DNA of 64,000 nt, taken from positions 124,001 to 188,000 of the forward strand of contig NW_026515510.1 of NCBI RefSeq assembly GCF_014898815.1, written 5' to 3'. Position numbers and translations under genes: made by a program. Origin of the DNA: Panonychus citri. Its lineage: Eukaryota > Arthropoda > Arachnida > Trombidiformes > Tetranychidae. How positions within the stretch are numbered: position 1 is the stretch's first letter; each line of letters begins with the position of its first letter. Below are positions 12,391 to 24,200 of this stretch, piece by piece. Below the pieces are notes generated by a model, which worked only from the letters and a program-made list of their open reading frames with translations, had not been told where the DNA came from and did not search any database.

Positions 12391-15300
12391 ATGAACGGAA
12401 CCAATTACAATCAAAATGAAACTTTTCTCTTTACCTCTGAATCTGTTGGTGAAGGTCATCCAGGTAAGTTAAACACGAAATTAATTCTTACCTTTAATAT
12501 TAAACTGATTGAAAACAATTAACTCACAATTTACATTGTATATGATGATTAAATTGCTTTTAATTGTTTCAAATTATCACTAACATTGTATCTTTATAAT
12601 CTCACAATTAGTTTGATTGTAACTTACCAAGGTCACCAATTAGTTTGGGTCATCAGTTTGCCAACAATTAGCTAAATCATTGATTAATAAATTGTAAATG
12701 ATTGATAACTAATTATTAATTTCGGAGGTGTTTAAATGTTACATTTTGATTGTTTAAATAACAATCAAATTGATTACTTTTTCAAAATGTTGCAATTTGA
12801 TTATCAACAATTAAATATTACATTTTGATTACATAATTATTATTAAAAAATAGTTTACCTGATTATCAAGTTAATTGTTGTTGCTTGAAATTTCAATTCT
12901 TTCATTGATTAATCGTTATAACAATTAACTTGATAACTAACATGAAAACTAAATGAACAATTAAAAGGCCTCATCAAGTAGCTTAAATTATCAGGAAGCT
13001 TTGATTAGCCAAGACAATTAACTGATTGTTCAATCACTTACAAGTAATTAGAAATGATGATTAATCAATTATTATGAATGATACGAGACAAAGTGATTAG
13101 TTGATTGTGAACAATTAGACAGATATAATATTTCATGATGGAAAAATATAATCCTTACAATGATTGTTGATGGAATTGTTTTAATTAATTAAGAATTAAA
13201 AAGTTAAATTAAATTACAATTGATTAAAATGTTCCTCAATCGTATCGGTGAATCAAATGAAACCTAATTAAAACTTTATTTCCCCATAACACTAATGATA
13301 AACTTGATTGTTTTACTTTTGTGAATACGAATTTTTGATAAAAATTAAATGATAATTTAGTGTTTCGATTATAATCTCTGGTCAGTTCGGCAATCGAAAG
13401 GTACAAAATGTATCGAGAACGAGTTTTTGAACCTTATCGAAGATAACTGCAGATTGTTGCATGAAAGTTGAATTAAATTGCGTCACATGTGATTTAATAT
13501 AAGGAAAAAGAGGGAAAATAATTGAATCATTTCCAACAATTAGATTAGAATCACAATTGATTAAAGGTGTAAAGGTGAACGATTCAATGTCCACTTGTAA
13601 GGGTTGACCCTTAGTGTCCGGTGTTTCCGAAGCCCAAAGCCAAAGGTTAATGTGAATCTTTTCATTACCACTGAGAACATGATTAATTTTATCAATATGA
13701 TTAATAAATTGTTCAGTTTGATTAACTGAATCAAATTTGTTAGCTCTAAAAGAGACACCACAAGGTGACCAAGTGAATTCAACTTTAGTTTGACCTTTAG
13801 AAGGGTCAAGTTGAAATCTACGAGCATTTCCAGGGACAGTGTGAGGTTGAACGGTGAACTGTATGTTATTAGGATCAGATGAGTTTCCCCATTTGGCAAA
13901 TTCAATATCAATCTCCCGACTGTTGGTATCTGTTGACCAGTCCTCCCAAGTGAACATACCCAAGGTCACTTGAGCGGGTAATTGGGCTGTTTCAGAGCTA
14001 ATCGTCCACGAGTACGTACCATAGCCTAACGTGGTAACAGAGTAAATCTCAGCATTTGTCCAGTTACCATCGGCCATTGGTTTGAGTACAAGTGAAAGGG
14101 TTTTATTTTCATTGGTCAGTTGAACGGCATCAACGGTGAACTGATTAGGTCCAGGTGACCGATATCCCTCCTTGACCCTCCAATTATAACCGCTCCAATT
14201 GATTATCGTTGAATCATAACTGTAACCGGAGATTTGATGATCAGGGAAAAGGAAAATCAATAAATAAACAACGGAAAGAATCAAATTAAAATGATAAACC
14301 ATCAGGACAATTTAATGTATAACAACACAAACGAATCAAGTATTTAATCAACAATTTAAAATAAGTTAACGTTAATTGTTAACTAAGCTTCTTGAGTGAT
14401 AGATCTCAGAGTGAGAAGCATAAATGTCACAATATAATAATCTCTCTCTCTCTCTCTCAATTCAATGAGTTAATTAAATTAATGATCACATTGATAATGT
14501 TCAATGATCGAAGTACAGTTTTGTAAAATTATCAACAATTAAAAAAAAAGATAATTATAACTCAGGTGACAATCTCGATAAAGTGATTGAAATTGATTTT
14601 GATTATCGATTGGCTTGTTTTTGTTGGTTAATTTTGTTATCTTAACAATTTAAAGTTGATTAGTATTGATTCTTGAATATTTTACAACAATTTACATGAT
14701 TAAAAGTTAATTTTATCTTAATTCATCTCTGGTTATCTGGTTAATCTTTAATCGCTTTACAATATGATTAGATTTGTATTTGTAGTATTAAGTGTTAACC
14801 TTTATTGATCAAAGTCTAATCTCAATCAACAATTAAAGTATCAATGGAAAGTTAATCAATTAAGATGAGTGATTGTTAACAATTTAAATGGAAATAAATT
14901 AAAAACCAAACAACCATTACAATGATCATTAGGCTTGATTGTAATGAGAAGATTAAAGTAAATACAAAAATTAGCAAATCGTTGCCATCGTTGATTTTTG
15001 ATTTAATTGTAAACAATGACAATTAAGAGACAAAGATTGTGAAGATTATGGGAAAATCAGCAAATTATCATGATATTAAATAGATTAACGATTGACATTT
15101 AAAAGAAATGACAATTTACTCCAATAACAATTAGAAATTAATTGTGGGAAAAAAATGTGACAATCAGAAAAGGGGAAATTTGAATCTCTACCATCGGATT
15201 AACGATAATCAACTTAATCTTATTATTACAGATAAGATGTGTGACCAAATCAGTGACGCAGTTCTGGATGCTCATATAACCATAGACCCTGAGGCTAAGG

Positions 15301-16576
15301 TCGCTTGCGAAACGATAACCAAAACGGGAATGGTCTTATTGTTTGGCGAAATCACATCGAAAGCATCAATTGATTATCAAAAGGTCGTTAGAAATGCAAT
15401 TAACAAAATCGGCTACGATCATAGTGATAAAGGTAATTAGTTGATTGTCTTAAAATTGAGAAATTCAAGTTTATCCAGAATTTAGGTTAATCTGTAAATT
15501 TATTTTCGCTCAAGGATTTGACTATAAAACTTGTAACGTGCTGATCGCCATTGAGGAACAGGCACCAGAAATAGCGATGGGTGTTCATGTTAATCGTGAC
15601 ACCGATGAAATTGGTGCTGGTGATCAAGGTTTAATGTTCGGTTATGCCACTGATGAGACCGAAGAGTGTATGCCCTTGACGGCGGTTCTATCACATAAAT
15701 TGATGGAAAAATATTCTGAGCTTCGACAGAATGGTTCACTTCCATGGGCTCGACCTGACGCTAAATCTCAAGTTACCTGTGAATATTATCTTGACTCGGG
15801 GGCAGCGGTTCCAACAAGAGTGCACACCATTGTGGTCTCCGTTCAACATGCCAAAGAAGTGACCTTAGAACAGGTTAGATCAGAGATCAAGGAAAAGGTT
15901 ATCAAACAAGTTATTCCAAGCAAATATATGGACGATAAAACTGTTATCCATGTAAATCCATGTGGTGCTTTTGTCAGCGGAGGTCCTTTGGCCGATGCTG
16001 GACTAACTGGCCGTAAAATTATCGTCGACACTTATGGTGGTTGGGGTGCCCATGGTGGTGGTGCATTTTCGGGCAAAGATCCAACCAAAGTCGACCGATC
16101 TGGAGCTTATGCCGCTCGTTGGGTTGCCAAATCCCTTGTTAAAGCGGGAATCTGTAGACGTTGCAATGTCCAGGTAAAACGATCGACTGTCCAGTTTGAC
16201 CTTTTCGATAAATGTTCAAACTTCTAATTCCTTTCTCTGTGTCTTTTTTTTTGTGTACCAGATTTCTTATGCTATCGGAATCGCTGAGCCAATTTCAATT
16301 TCCGTTTTCACTTATGGAACCGCAAATAAAACACCAACTGAAATATTGGAAATTATCAAGAAAAATTTTGACCTTCGACCAGGACGAATAATCAAGTAAG
16401 TGATTGATAATATTCATAAGGTTTTCGATTGATCACAATTTACTAATTGTTTTATTTATCCAACAATCTACAGGGAATTATCATTGAGGAATCCACTCTA
16501 TCAAGAAACCAGCGTTTTCGGCCATTTTGGAAGAGCTGATTTCCCATGGGAACTTCCTAAGAAATTGGCCCTTTAA
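12391..16576 (+). CDS. Sam-S: S-adenosylmethionine synthetase (methionine adenosyltransferase)
   Basis: Makes S-adenosylmethionine from methionine and ATP in the cytosol, the methyl donor for the cell. Five exons: 12391-12463, 15232-15432, 15515-16173, 16262-16395, 16474-16576; all phases agree, giving 389 residues, the normal eukaryotic length. Family signatures are intact: the 'GEGHPDK' ATP-binding segment split by intron 1, 'GAGDQGLMFGYA', and the glycine-rich P-loop 'GGGAFSGKDPTKVDRS'. The start is the ATG after an ATC repeat, with the conserved FTSESVGEGHP following within 20 codons. Intron 1 is 2.8 kb, far longer than the others (78-88 bases), and contains a complete gene on the other strand. 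Certain as to family. Confidence 0.98.
13382..14302 (-). CDS. Secreted GH16-like beta-glucanase, intronless, nested in SAM synthetase intron 1
   Basis: Single-exon, 306 residues. Residues 1-26 form a hydrophobic signal peptide, so the product is probably secreted or gut-lumenal. The body fits a glycoside hydrolase family 16 beta-jelly-roll: 'GYGTYSWTI' strand (93-101) and 'REIDIEF' (129-135), containing the E-x-D-x-E catalytic arrangement (E130, D132, E134) of the licheninase/laminarinase type, which cuts beta-1,3(-1,4)-glucans. Several N-x-S/T sites (for example N67, N80) suggest glycosylation. The C-terminal 60 residues lie beyond the usual jelly roll and are unassigned. Lack of introns inside an intron-rich neighbourhood, and a bacterial/fungal-looking catalytic segment, make horizontal acquisition plausible, but an animal GH16 or a retrocopy is not excluded. 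A TC tract sits about 140 bases upstream. Confidence 0.75.
   Translation of the reverse strand: MVYHFNLILSVVYLLIFLFPDHQISGYSYDSTIINWSGYNWRVKEGYRSPGPNQFTVDAVQLTNENKTLSLVLKPMADGNWTNAEIYSVTTLGYGTYSWTISSETAQLPAQVTLGMFTWEDWSTDTNSREIDIEFAKWGNSSDPNNIQFTVQPHTVPGNARRFQLDPSKGQTKVEFTWSPCGVSFRANKFDSVNQTEQFINHIDKINHVLSGNEKIHINLWLWASETPDTKGQPLQVDIESFTFTPLINCDSNLIVGNDSIIFPLFPYIKSHVTQFNSTFMQQSAVIFDKVQKLVLDTFCTFRLPN
14441..14458. repeat. (TC)9 tract upstream of the GH16-like gene
   Basis: Perfect dinucleotide run about 140 bases 5' of the GH16-like start codon (minus strand), a possible GAGA-type promoter element. Confidence 0.8.
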
Positions 16577-17224
16577 TTTACTCGCAATTGTGGCAAATAA
16601 TCACAATCAATTTACAATCAATCAATCAATCGAAATCACAATTAACCTTAACAATTAATCTTTTCTAATCTATCCAACATTTGTAGCCTTTTATTTTCTC
16701 AATTGCAATCAATTTACTACTAATTGTTGTAAGATTTATTTTGGAATAGAAAATTAAAAACTTGATTAATTGTCAATTCGCGTTGAGCAATTTAATATCA
16801 TCCAAATGTAATTACATACCAATAATCAATTTAAATTGTCTCTGAATGTCTTTTAAATCACAAATCAACATATTAGCCAAATTATCAACAAGAAAACTTG
16901 ATTATTATCATAGTTAATTTTGTTTATCTTGTGTGATTTATGATTAGTTAATTGTGTGAAAATGAAAACAAGTAATTATCACAATTAAGCAAGAAAATTG
17001 TTAATGAGCTTTTAATTGCTATTGATTATAAATTGAGAATCACTCTCACAACTATTGGATTAAAACTAATTGAGTTGATTGTCTAAATAATCATAACATC
17101 CTTGATTAGGTTAATTGTTTAAAGGGATTTATGTAATCAAAATTAATCATCATTATTATAACTCTTCACTATTAATAATTACTAAATCTTTTCATTGATC
17201 AACCATTAGAAGATCAAATTTAAA
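16577..17224. other. Intergenic, SAM synthetase 3' end to sema-like receptor
   Basis: A+T-rich, ACAATTA-like words throughout, no open frame of interest. It contains the 3' UTR of SAM synthetase and the promoter of the next gene; no site could be pinned down. Confidence 0.5.
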
Positions 17225-19610
17225 ATGATTTTCTTTGGGTATAAATTGTGCCGCTCTGTTAATTGTTTACAATTAATTTTGATTCTATTTGAAACTTTGA
17301 TTGGTCATGTTAATTGTTACCTTAAAATTGATCACTCAAGCATTTGGGTTCCTATTTTTCAGTCCAGTACAGCGAGAGCTTTATTCATGGTTGATGATGA
17401 ATTTAATTTCCTTCTGACTGATCATTCATCAACGGTAATCAATCGAGACCCAGGAATCGTTGGCCGACCTGAGGGATTAGGTCAAGATTTCGGCATAGCC
17501 TACCCGATCTGTTCTAATTCGAGTGTCTGTGCTTTATTCAATAGAAATCATAGATCATCGGAATTTTATCGAATAGATAAGAGCGAGTTACGTGCGATTG
17601 CATTTTCGTCACAATTTTACAACACTCGACATTTACTGACAGGTCAAACTCGCACGGTTCCTACGAATATTTATCCGCAGTTCATGTCAACATTTCAGGT
17701 CGTTCCTTTCGATGGAACCTTTGCTCATGAAGAGGGTTTCGTTCTTTTCCTCGAATGGGATCCAGTCAGTGTACGATTAATGGTCAATCAGATCGACTGG
17801 TCAATAAGATCGATCAATAATATTTTCAACTTTTTCCATGGAGGTAAAACTTATTGGATTGGATACCAAGAGGTTACCGATCGAGAGCCGACTTATACTT
17901 TCGGGGAATTGAATTTCTTGGGTGAAAATTTACCTCGATATGTTTATAAAGAACTTTATTCCACTACTTTTAGATCTATTTATGGTCATATTCGAAATGT
18001 TCGATTTGTTCAATCGAATCGATTTGATAAAAGTGATCCATTGTTTTCGAAATTACTTTTGGTCCACTGTCGTAAAGAAAACGAGCAAGATTCAATAGTA
18101 TCGTTTTCTTTTCATGAAATGTTAAACGCTTACGCTGAGATGAATGGGGAAAATTGTGAAACTACGGCTGAACTTTGGCCTGTTCTTCGATACGATGAAG
18201 GTCATTCCTGTTTTTCGACAACTCGAACCAATGCTTCATTGGAATTAAAAAAATGGCCTTTCGAAGGTATCGTTTTAGAAAATATTCTTTCACCAGAATG
18301 GGGAATACTGGTCGATTTTGTTCCACTCTCATTAGAAGCGTCCCCAGGCTATATTTTCTTAGTTCTATCAACCGATACAACTCGATATCGATATTCAATT
18401 CATCACATGACCAGTTCCGGTTCGATCATTACCCATCCAAGGTCAACGATTTTCGATTACGCTGAAGCTCCTTCCGATCTAACGAAAATCTTTTACTACG
18501 CTAACCCAATTCCTCAGGTACTACTTACGATCAACGGGTATCATTACAGCGAAGTACTTGTTTTATGTCCATTACTGCAAAGTTCTTGCCTCGACTGTAT
18601 TTCAACCAAAGTCCATGATAACGTAGCCTTAGCATTTCAAAAATTCTGTTCATGGTATCCATCGGGAACTGGTGACGATGGAGTTTGTTCAGACGATAAT
18701 TCATCGGCTCCAATTTCAACACTTCCAATGTAAATATCGACAATTACATTCTCTTATTTGTTAATCACTAATTTAAATTGTTCTTTATATCCTCAGATTA
18801 CCACCAAGTTTTTCTACCAACTATTTAGCGAATCCTTGTTTCCGTTTCTCGATAGTGGAAACAACTTATTCTGATGATGAATTAACTTTTTCAATTGATT
18901 TTACTCTCAATGGTTATCATTCAGATCTACAAAATATATTTCCAATTACAATCTATCTCATCAACTCTACGGTTGACTTTCAATGTTCAGTTGAAAAGAT
19001 TGTCGATTCCTCGATTTCCATCATTTGTAATGGTATCACCAAAGGAGAGTATCAATTGGTTGTAACGGTCAAACGAATATCTTATCCATATATGAGCTTT
19101 TCCTCATCACCCGATCTGCTCTCGGTCAGTTCGATCATTAGTACGGAGGCTCCACTCGAAGCTAAAGCAGGAGCTTCGATTTTCTTTAAAATTATCTTCC
19201 CTTTTCTTGCCATGTTGATCGCTCTTGTCGCGGCCGTCGGAATATTCACCGCCTCACAAAAGTCAAAGGAATCTCAGAGTAGTCTGAAATCGCAAGGTTC
19301 ACAGAATAAAATTGCTTCCATCAAATCATGGGCAAGTTTAAAATCTCAAGCAAAATCAGTTCCATCAGTAAAGGCTCTCGGATTGACCCCTAAGGGTTCC
19401 AAGGACCAAGGGCCAAAGAAGAGTCGTCCACCATCTCCAGGGTCTCCTTCATCTCAATTCGATAATTTAAAGTCCAAGTCCGTTATCGCTTCCACTTTCG
19501 CATCCAAGGCAAACACTGGACATAAAGGTTCACATCATAAAAGTAAAAAATCAACCAAAACATCACAAAAAGATCCAAATGTCATGAAAAAAACGTCTCC
19601 CTTTAAATGA
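17225..19610 (+). CDS. Divergent sema/PSI-domain single-pass receptor (plexin/semaphorin-like)
   Basis: Two exons (17225-18729, 18797-19610), joined at phase 2, 772 residues. An N-terminal hydrophobic stretch (about 14-31) is a signal peptide. The ectodomain has the look of a sema propeller (short hydrophobic strands, 'LLLVHCRKEN', 'LVLCPLL' near its end), followed by a PSI-like cysteine cluster (C448, C455, C458, C475, C488; core 'FCSWYPSG'). Residues about 502-620 form a possible Ig/IPT-like module with two cysteines, then one membrane span at about 630-652. The tail of 120 residues is Ser/Lys-rich and low complexity, with no sign of the plexin RasGAP domain. So it is either a transmembrane semaphorin-like ligand or a tail-less plexin relative. 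Sema assignment is inferred from layout; similarity is weak. Confidence 0.55.
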
Positions 19611-21232
19611 TTGTCATATAATCAATATTATCATTTCATCATCTTCCGATTGATTCACCAAAAAATTGAATTTCATTCAATATTTTCACGAATAAAAAAT
19701 TTCCTTTTAGACTTTGTCAATAATCTTAAGGATAATTATCCCTGGTGGTTTATTAAAATATCCTTTCAACGTTCAAAAGTAACAAACCAAAACAAGTTAA
19801 TAGCTTGATAGCAACCAAGAAAATCGAATAATCTTCAAATGACCTTTAAATATATTCCATAGCTAGTAACCTTGAACGGCCTTGGCCTGGTTCAAGGTCG
19901 GTGTGTCAATCGTGATTGTGGTTATCATAAGCTTAGAAAATGGATAGCGAAAAATTCTGATCATTTCCATTTTCAACATTGTCGAGAATCGGAACTTTGC
20001 CCATTTTAATTTCGATTAGATAGCTCCAGAATTCGGCCTCATTCCGCTATTCGACCGCTAAACTAATAGATCGACCTCTCAGCTAAATTTCCTTCGTGCC
20101 TTCAAAAGTACAAAAATGTATTAGCGCGAATGAAAAAAGTTTCAATTGAATCACCATGAGAATCTCATGAATTGCCCCGATCCCATTAGAAATTGTCTCG
20201 AACCAAAAAACTTGTCCCCAAACAAGTTGTCCGTAAGCGGAGGCCATTTTGAACGATTTTCCGTCGATTAATCAAAGACAATTAAGACAATCAAAGTTAA
20301 TCATTTTCTTAGACCTTGTTGTTAACTGATTTAGTTTTGAATAAGAGTGAAAATCATTGTGGATTATTAAGATTATTGTATGACAACAATTAAGGATGAT
20401 GATGATGATCAATTACATGATCAGTGTTTCGATGACAATGATTAAAACTAATGACTGGTTAATCTAATAATAAGAGTTAATTGTTAACAATCAAACATTT
20501 GTTTTTTTTGGATTGAACTAAAATGGTTAGTCAACTGATGGTGTGACATTGAATTAAAATGAATGGTGATTAAATTAATTTTTCTTCCAACCAATTAAAG
20601 GATAAATCTAAATTATCACAATCAAATATGAACATCACAGTTTAAACAATTTAAATTTAGACAATCAATTAACCATCATAATCAACTTTAATTGTTACCA
20701 GGTAAAGTTTATAAGGTTAATAATAGTAACATTAAAAAACATTGAGCTAAGTTTTTTTTTGTTATACTCTCGCTCCCTTTGATTGTGACAATTAAAACCT
20801 CGGGTAAGTTAATTGTTAGACTTTGATTAATGATAACTTTAACATCATCATAATCACCATCATCATTATCATAGTGTAAATAATTAACTTCCCTTGACGG
20901 TGGGAGGGATAATTGAAAACCCGGTCTACCTTTTTTTTTTCATTCATTTCATTTGCCACTCTCACTATTTCCCAATTCAATTTGTACAATGTTTTCAATT
21001 GAAACTTTCAAATGATTAACTTAATATTGATTTAATTAGTTGATCATCAGCAAGAGGTTGTCAGTTGATTGACAAGTGACAGTATTGATTGTGTATGTGG
21101 TTTCATCATTGTTACAATAAACCTATTGGACATTTATCTAATAGTAGTAGTAACAATCAAAGTTAATCATTAGTTGTTTTTAATCAAAGTGATTAGTTGA
21201 TTGTTAATTATCAAACTTTCCAATTGTTGATA
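19611..21232. other. Intergenic, with a higher-G+C island at about 19.85-20.27 kb
   Basis: No gene supported. The first 650 bases downstream of the receptor gene include a stretch (about 19860-20270) visibly richer in G+C than the surrounding spacer and without ACAATTA words, beginning with the 9-bp inverted repeat at 19869-19898. It has no long frame. The rest is ordinary A+T-rich spacer and the promoter of the cotransporter gene. Confidence 0.5.
19869..19898. promoter_or_regulatory. 9-bp inverted repeat containing a TCAAGGTC-type receptor site
   Basis: ACCTTGAAC (19869-19877) and GTTCAAGGT (19890-19898) are perfect inverted repeats around a 12-base G+C-rich spacer. The right arm with its flank reads TCAAGGTCG, matching the YCAAGGYCR consensus bound by FTZ-F1-type nuclear receptors. 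Function is inference. Confidence 0.3.
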
Positions 21233-24200
21233 ATGTCTTCAAAGGTTATCAACAATTTTGAACTGACCAATTCAAATCATTTATCATCAGTTAATAGTTC
21301 ATGGTGAGTTGGTTAATTTTTGTTTTCTTCTCCTTAATTGTTAATTGTAATTAACGTTTCATTTGATTTTTCTAGTGAAATTAAAGTGATCTGTTTGGAT
21401 AACAATTTGCGTCCCTCATCACCGTCAAGATTCAAAGTCGATAAAGTTTCATCGGCTGATTTTTACCAATCAAATGGGTCAACAATTAACTCTTCCAATC
21501 TGATCAATGGTAATTCTAATTGTAACAATCATGTTATCAGGAGAGATTCAATTGATAATAACAATTCAATTTATGAGACGAAAACTTTATCATCTCATCT
21601 CACCCGAGAAGCGGCTCCTCGAGTTGACCATTATCGTAACATGGCCTCAGTCCATGGACATATAAGTCGACCGACACTTGATGAACTCCATGGGTATGAT
21701 GATGAAACACCAGCGGGATCACAAGTAAGTGTTTAATTGTTACAATTGTTAATCCAGTTGATTAAGAAAATCGAGAAAAAAAAGTTAAAGTTGTGAACGA
21801 AAAAAAAATAATCTGAAACTTTGATGATTAACTGAATTGAATAGTTAATTTTCAATCATTTATTATCCAAAATTAATGAATGATGCATGTCCAGTTAATT
21901 GTTATCAATGGTATAGAGTTAAATTGTAACAATTAAAAGTGGAATAGTTAATTGGTCAAGTAATACAATCAAAAGTTTCAATAAAATCAACACAAAGTTT
22001 CAGTTGAATTTTTGTTCAATTCTGTTTGCGGTTTAGTGATTTATTTGATTATAATTAGTTAACTAAAGATAATTAAATTTGATTCTGGGCGATAATTAAA
22101 TTGTTTGTATCATCAAGTGACACTAATTGTTGAGGTGATTAAGTTTCATTGAATGAACAAAAAATTTACAAAAAAAGCAAAATGATTGAATGAAAAATCA
22201 TCTACACCCAATGAATGAAAATGTGTCTAAATTGTTTGTAAACAATTAAATTGTTGTAAAAAAAAATGATTGTACAATTAGCCTTGACTGTTAATGAATT
22301 TTTTTGTATTAGTAAATTTAATTGTTCACAATCAAAATAATTATACAATTTCCTATGTAAAATATTGTGATTTAAGCCTCAAGGGCATTTTTTTGAAAGT
22401 GTAACTTTGTCAATCTGTTCAAACAATTTACAAATGATAGTTAATGATTAAGTTTATTAATCATTATAATTAGAAACCAAATTTATCATGTCAATTGATT
22501 TAGTAAATCATACAATTAACACTTGCTTCCTTAATTGTTACAAGGTTGATTAAGATGATCACCTAACTAAATCAATAATCAATCAGTCACAGATTTCTAG
22601 ATTTATTTGAGTTTCAAATTAGTTAATTGTTGATCTGATTGAAATTTTTTTCATCTCAATCACAACAATTGTGATCTAACAATTAATAAGAAATAATTAA
22701 ATTACTCCCAGTTAAACACATAAATTGCTAATTGTTTCACAATCAAACCGAATTGATAATTTCATTCATATTAATTTTTTTATTGTTGATATTCAGCAAT
22801 TTAATTTGCTGTCAATTGTCAATTGATTACAATCAAAAAGTTTAATTATAACAATTTATGATTAAACAAATTTGCTCACTAACTGTTTCCACAATTAGTT
22901 TAACCTTCATCAACTGTTAATCAATGAACCAAAGTGTACAATACACTCTGATAATGATTAACAATTAGTTGATGATTACGATGGTGAAACTGAAATCAGT
23001 GATAATTGATTAATTGTTGATTGATTTAATCGATAGCCGACCAATTTTAATCATGACAATTACCAACAAAGAGCAGTTAAACTTGGCTGGATTACAGGAG
23101 TTCTGGTAAGTTAATTGTAACCACGAATTAAATTGTTACGCAACAATTAAATTTCTGTCGTTAGTTAATTGTTTCGATTACTAATTAAATTACTAATTAG
23201 GTTCGCTGTTTATCAGGAATTTGGGGAATCATGTTATTCTTGAGAATGGGCTGGGTAAGTTGAGTTAATTGTTCGCGGTCAAAAGATTAAATTAATTTTT
23301 CTCTCGATTTATTTTCGTTCAGGTTGTCGCTCATGCCGGTATTGGCCTGGGGTCAGTTATCGTCATGTTGTCCTCTCTTGTCTCTACGGTCACCTCACTC
23401 TCAATGTCAGCCATTTGTACCAATGGTGAGGTCAAAGGTGGTGGTACTTATTATATGATTTCTCGTAGTCTTGGACCAGAATTTGGAGGATCCATTGGGG
23501 TCATTTTTTCGTTGGCGAACGCTGTGGCCGCAGCGATGTACACAATAGGTTTCGCTGAAGCAATTAACAGTATTCTTAAGGTTGTTAATTGTCCACTTAT
23601 TTTCTTATTCTAATCAACAATTAACAATTACGATTTCCCTTCAGGTTTATAATTCACAAATTAATGTCTCCGATTTGGACAATATGAGGATCATTGGTTG
23701 TATCACACTCTTTATACTTATAATTATAATTTTCATTGGAACTGGATGGGAATCTAAGGTTAAATTTGATTCTAATTATCTAATTAAATCAATTGCAACA
23801 GAATAATCAACTTTACTATTTTCTTAAATTGTTTAGGTTCAAGTTGGTTTGGTTATTATTTTAATCGTTTCGATTTTTAATTTTGTCTTTGGTTCGTTAC
23901 GATCTCCAAGTAGCTATGCAATTGAAAGGGGATTCGTTGGGTGGAAAGGTAAACAATCAAACCAAACCAATTAACTTTCCTTTAGTTATCAATTAATTAA
24001 CAATAATTAATGATTAATCTTGACGATTAAAGAAACTTTTTCATAGAGAAAATTGTGTCGCCATCTAAGGACTTGATTTATAACTCGATTGATGACATTT
24101 CTTTTTACACTTCAACTAATTGCAGTCAATTGTCTTAATTGTTGACCGATTTGATTTCTATTTCTTTCCCAACTTAGCCTCGAATCTTGTCGATAACTTT

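Noticed and set aside
19611..19808. Short plus-strand frame right after the sema-like receptor
   Set aside because: No domain, lies in 3' UTR-like A+T-rich DNA, no splice sites joining it.
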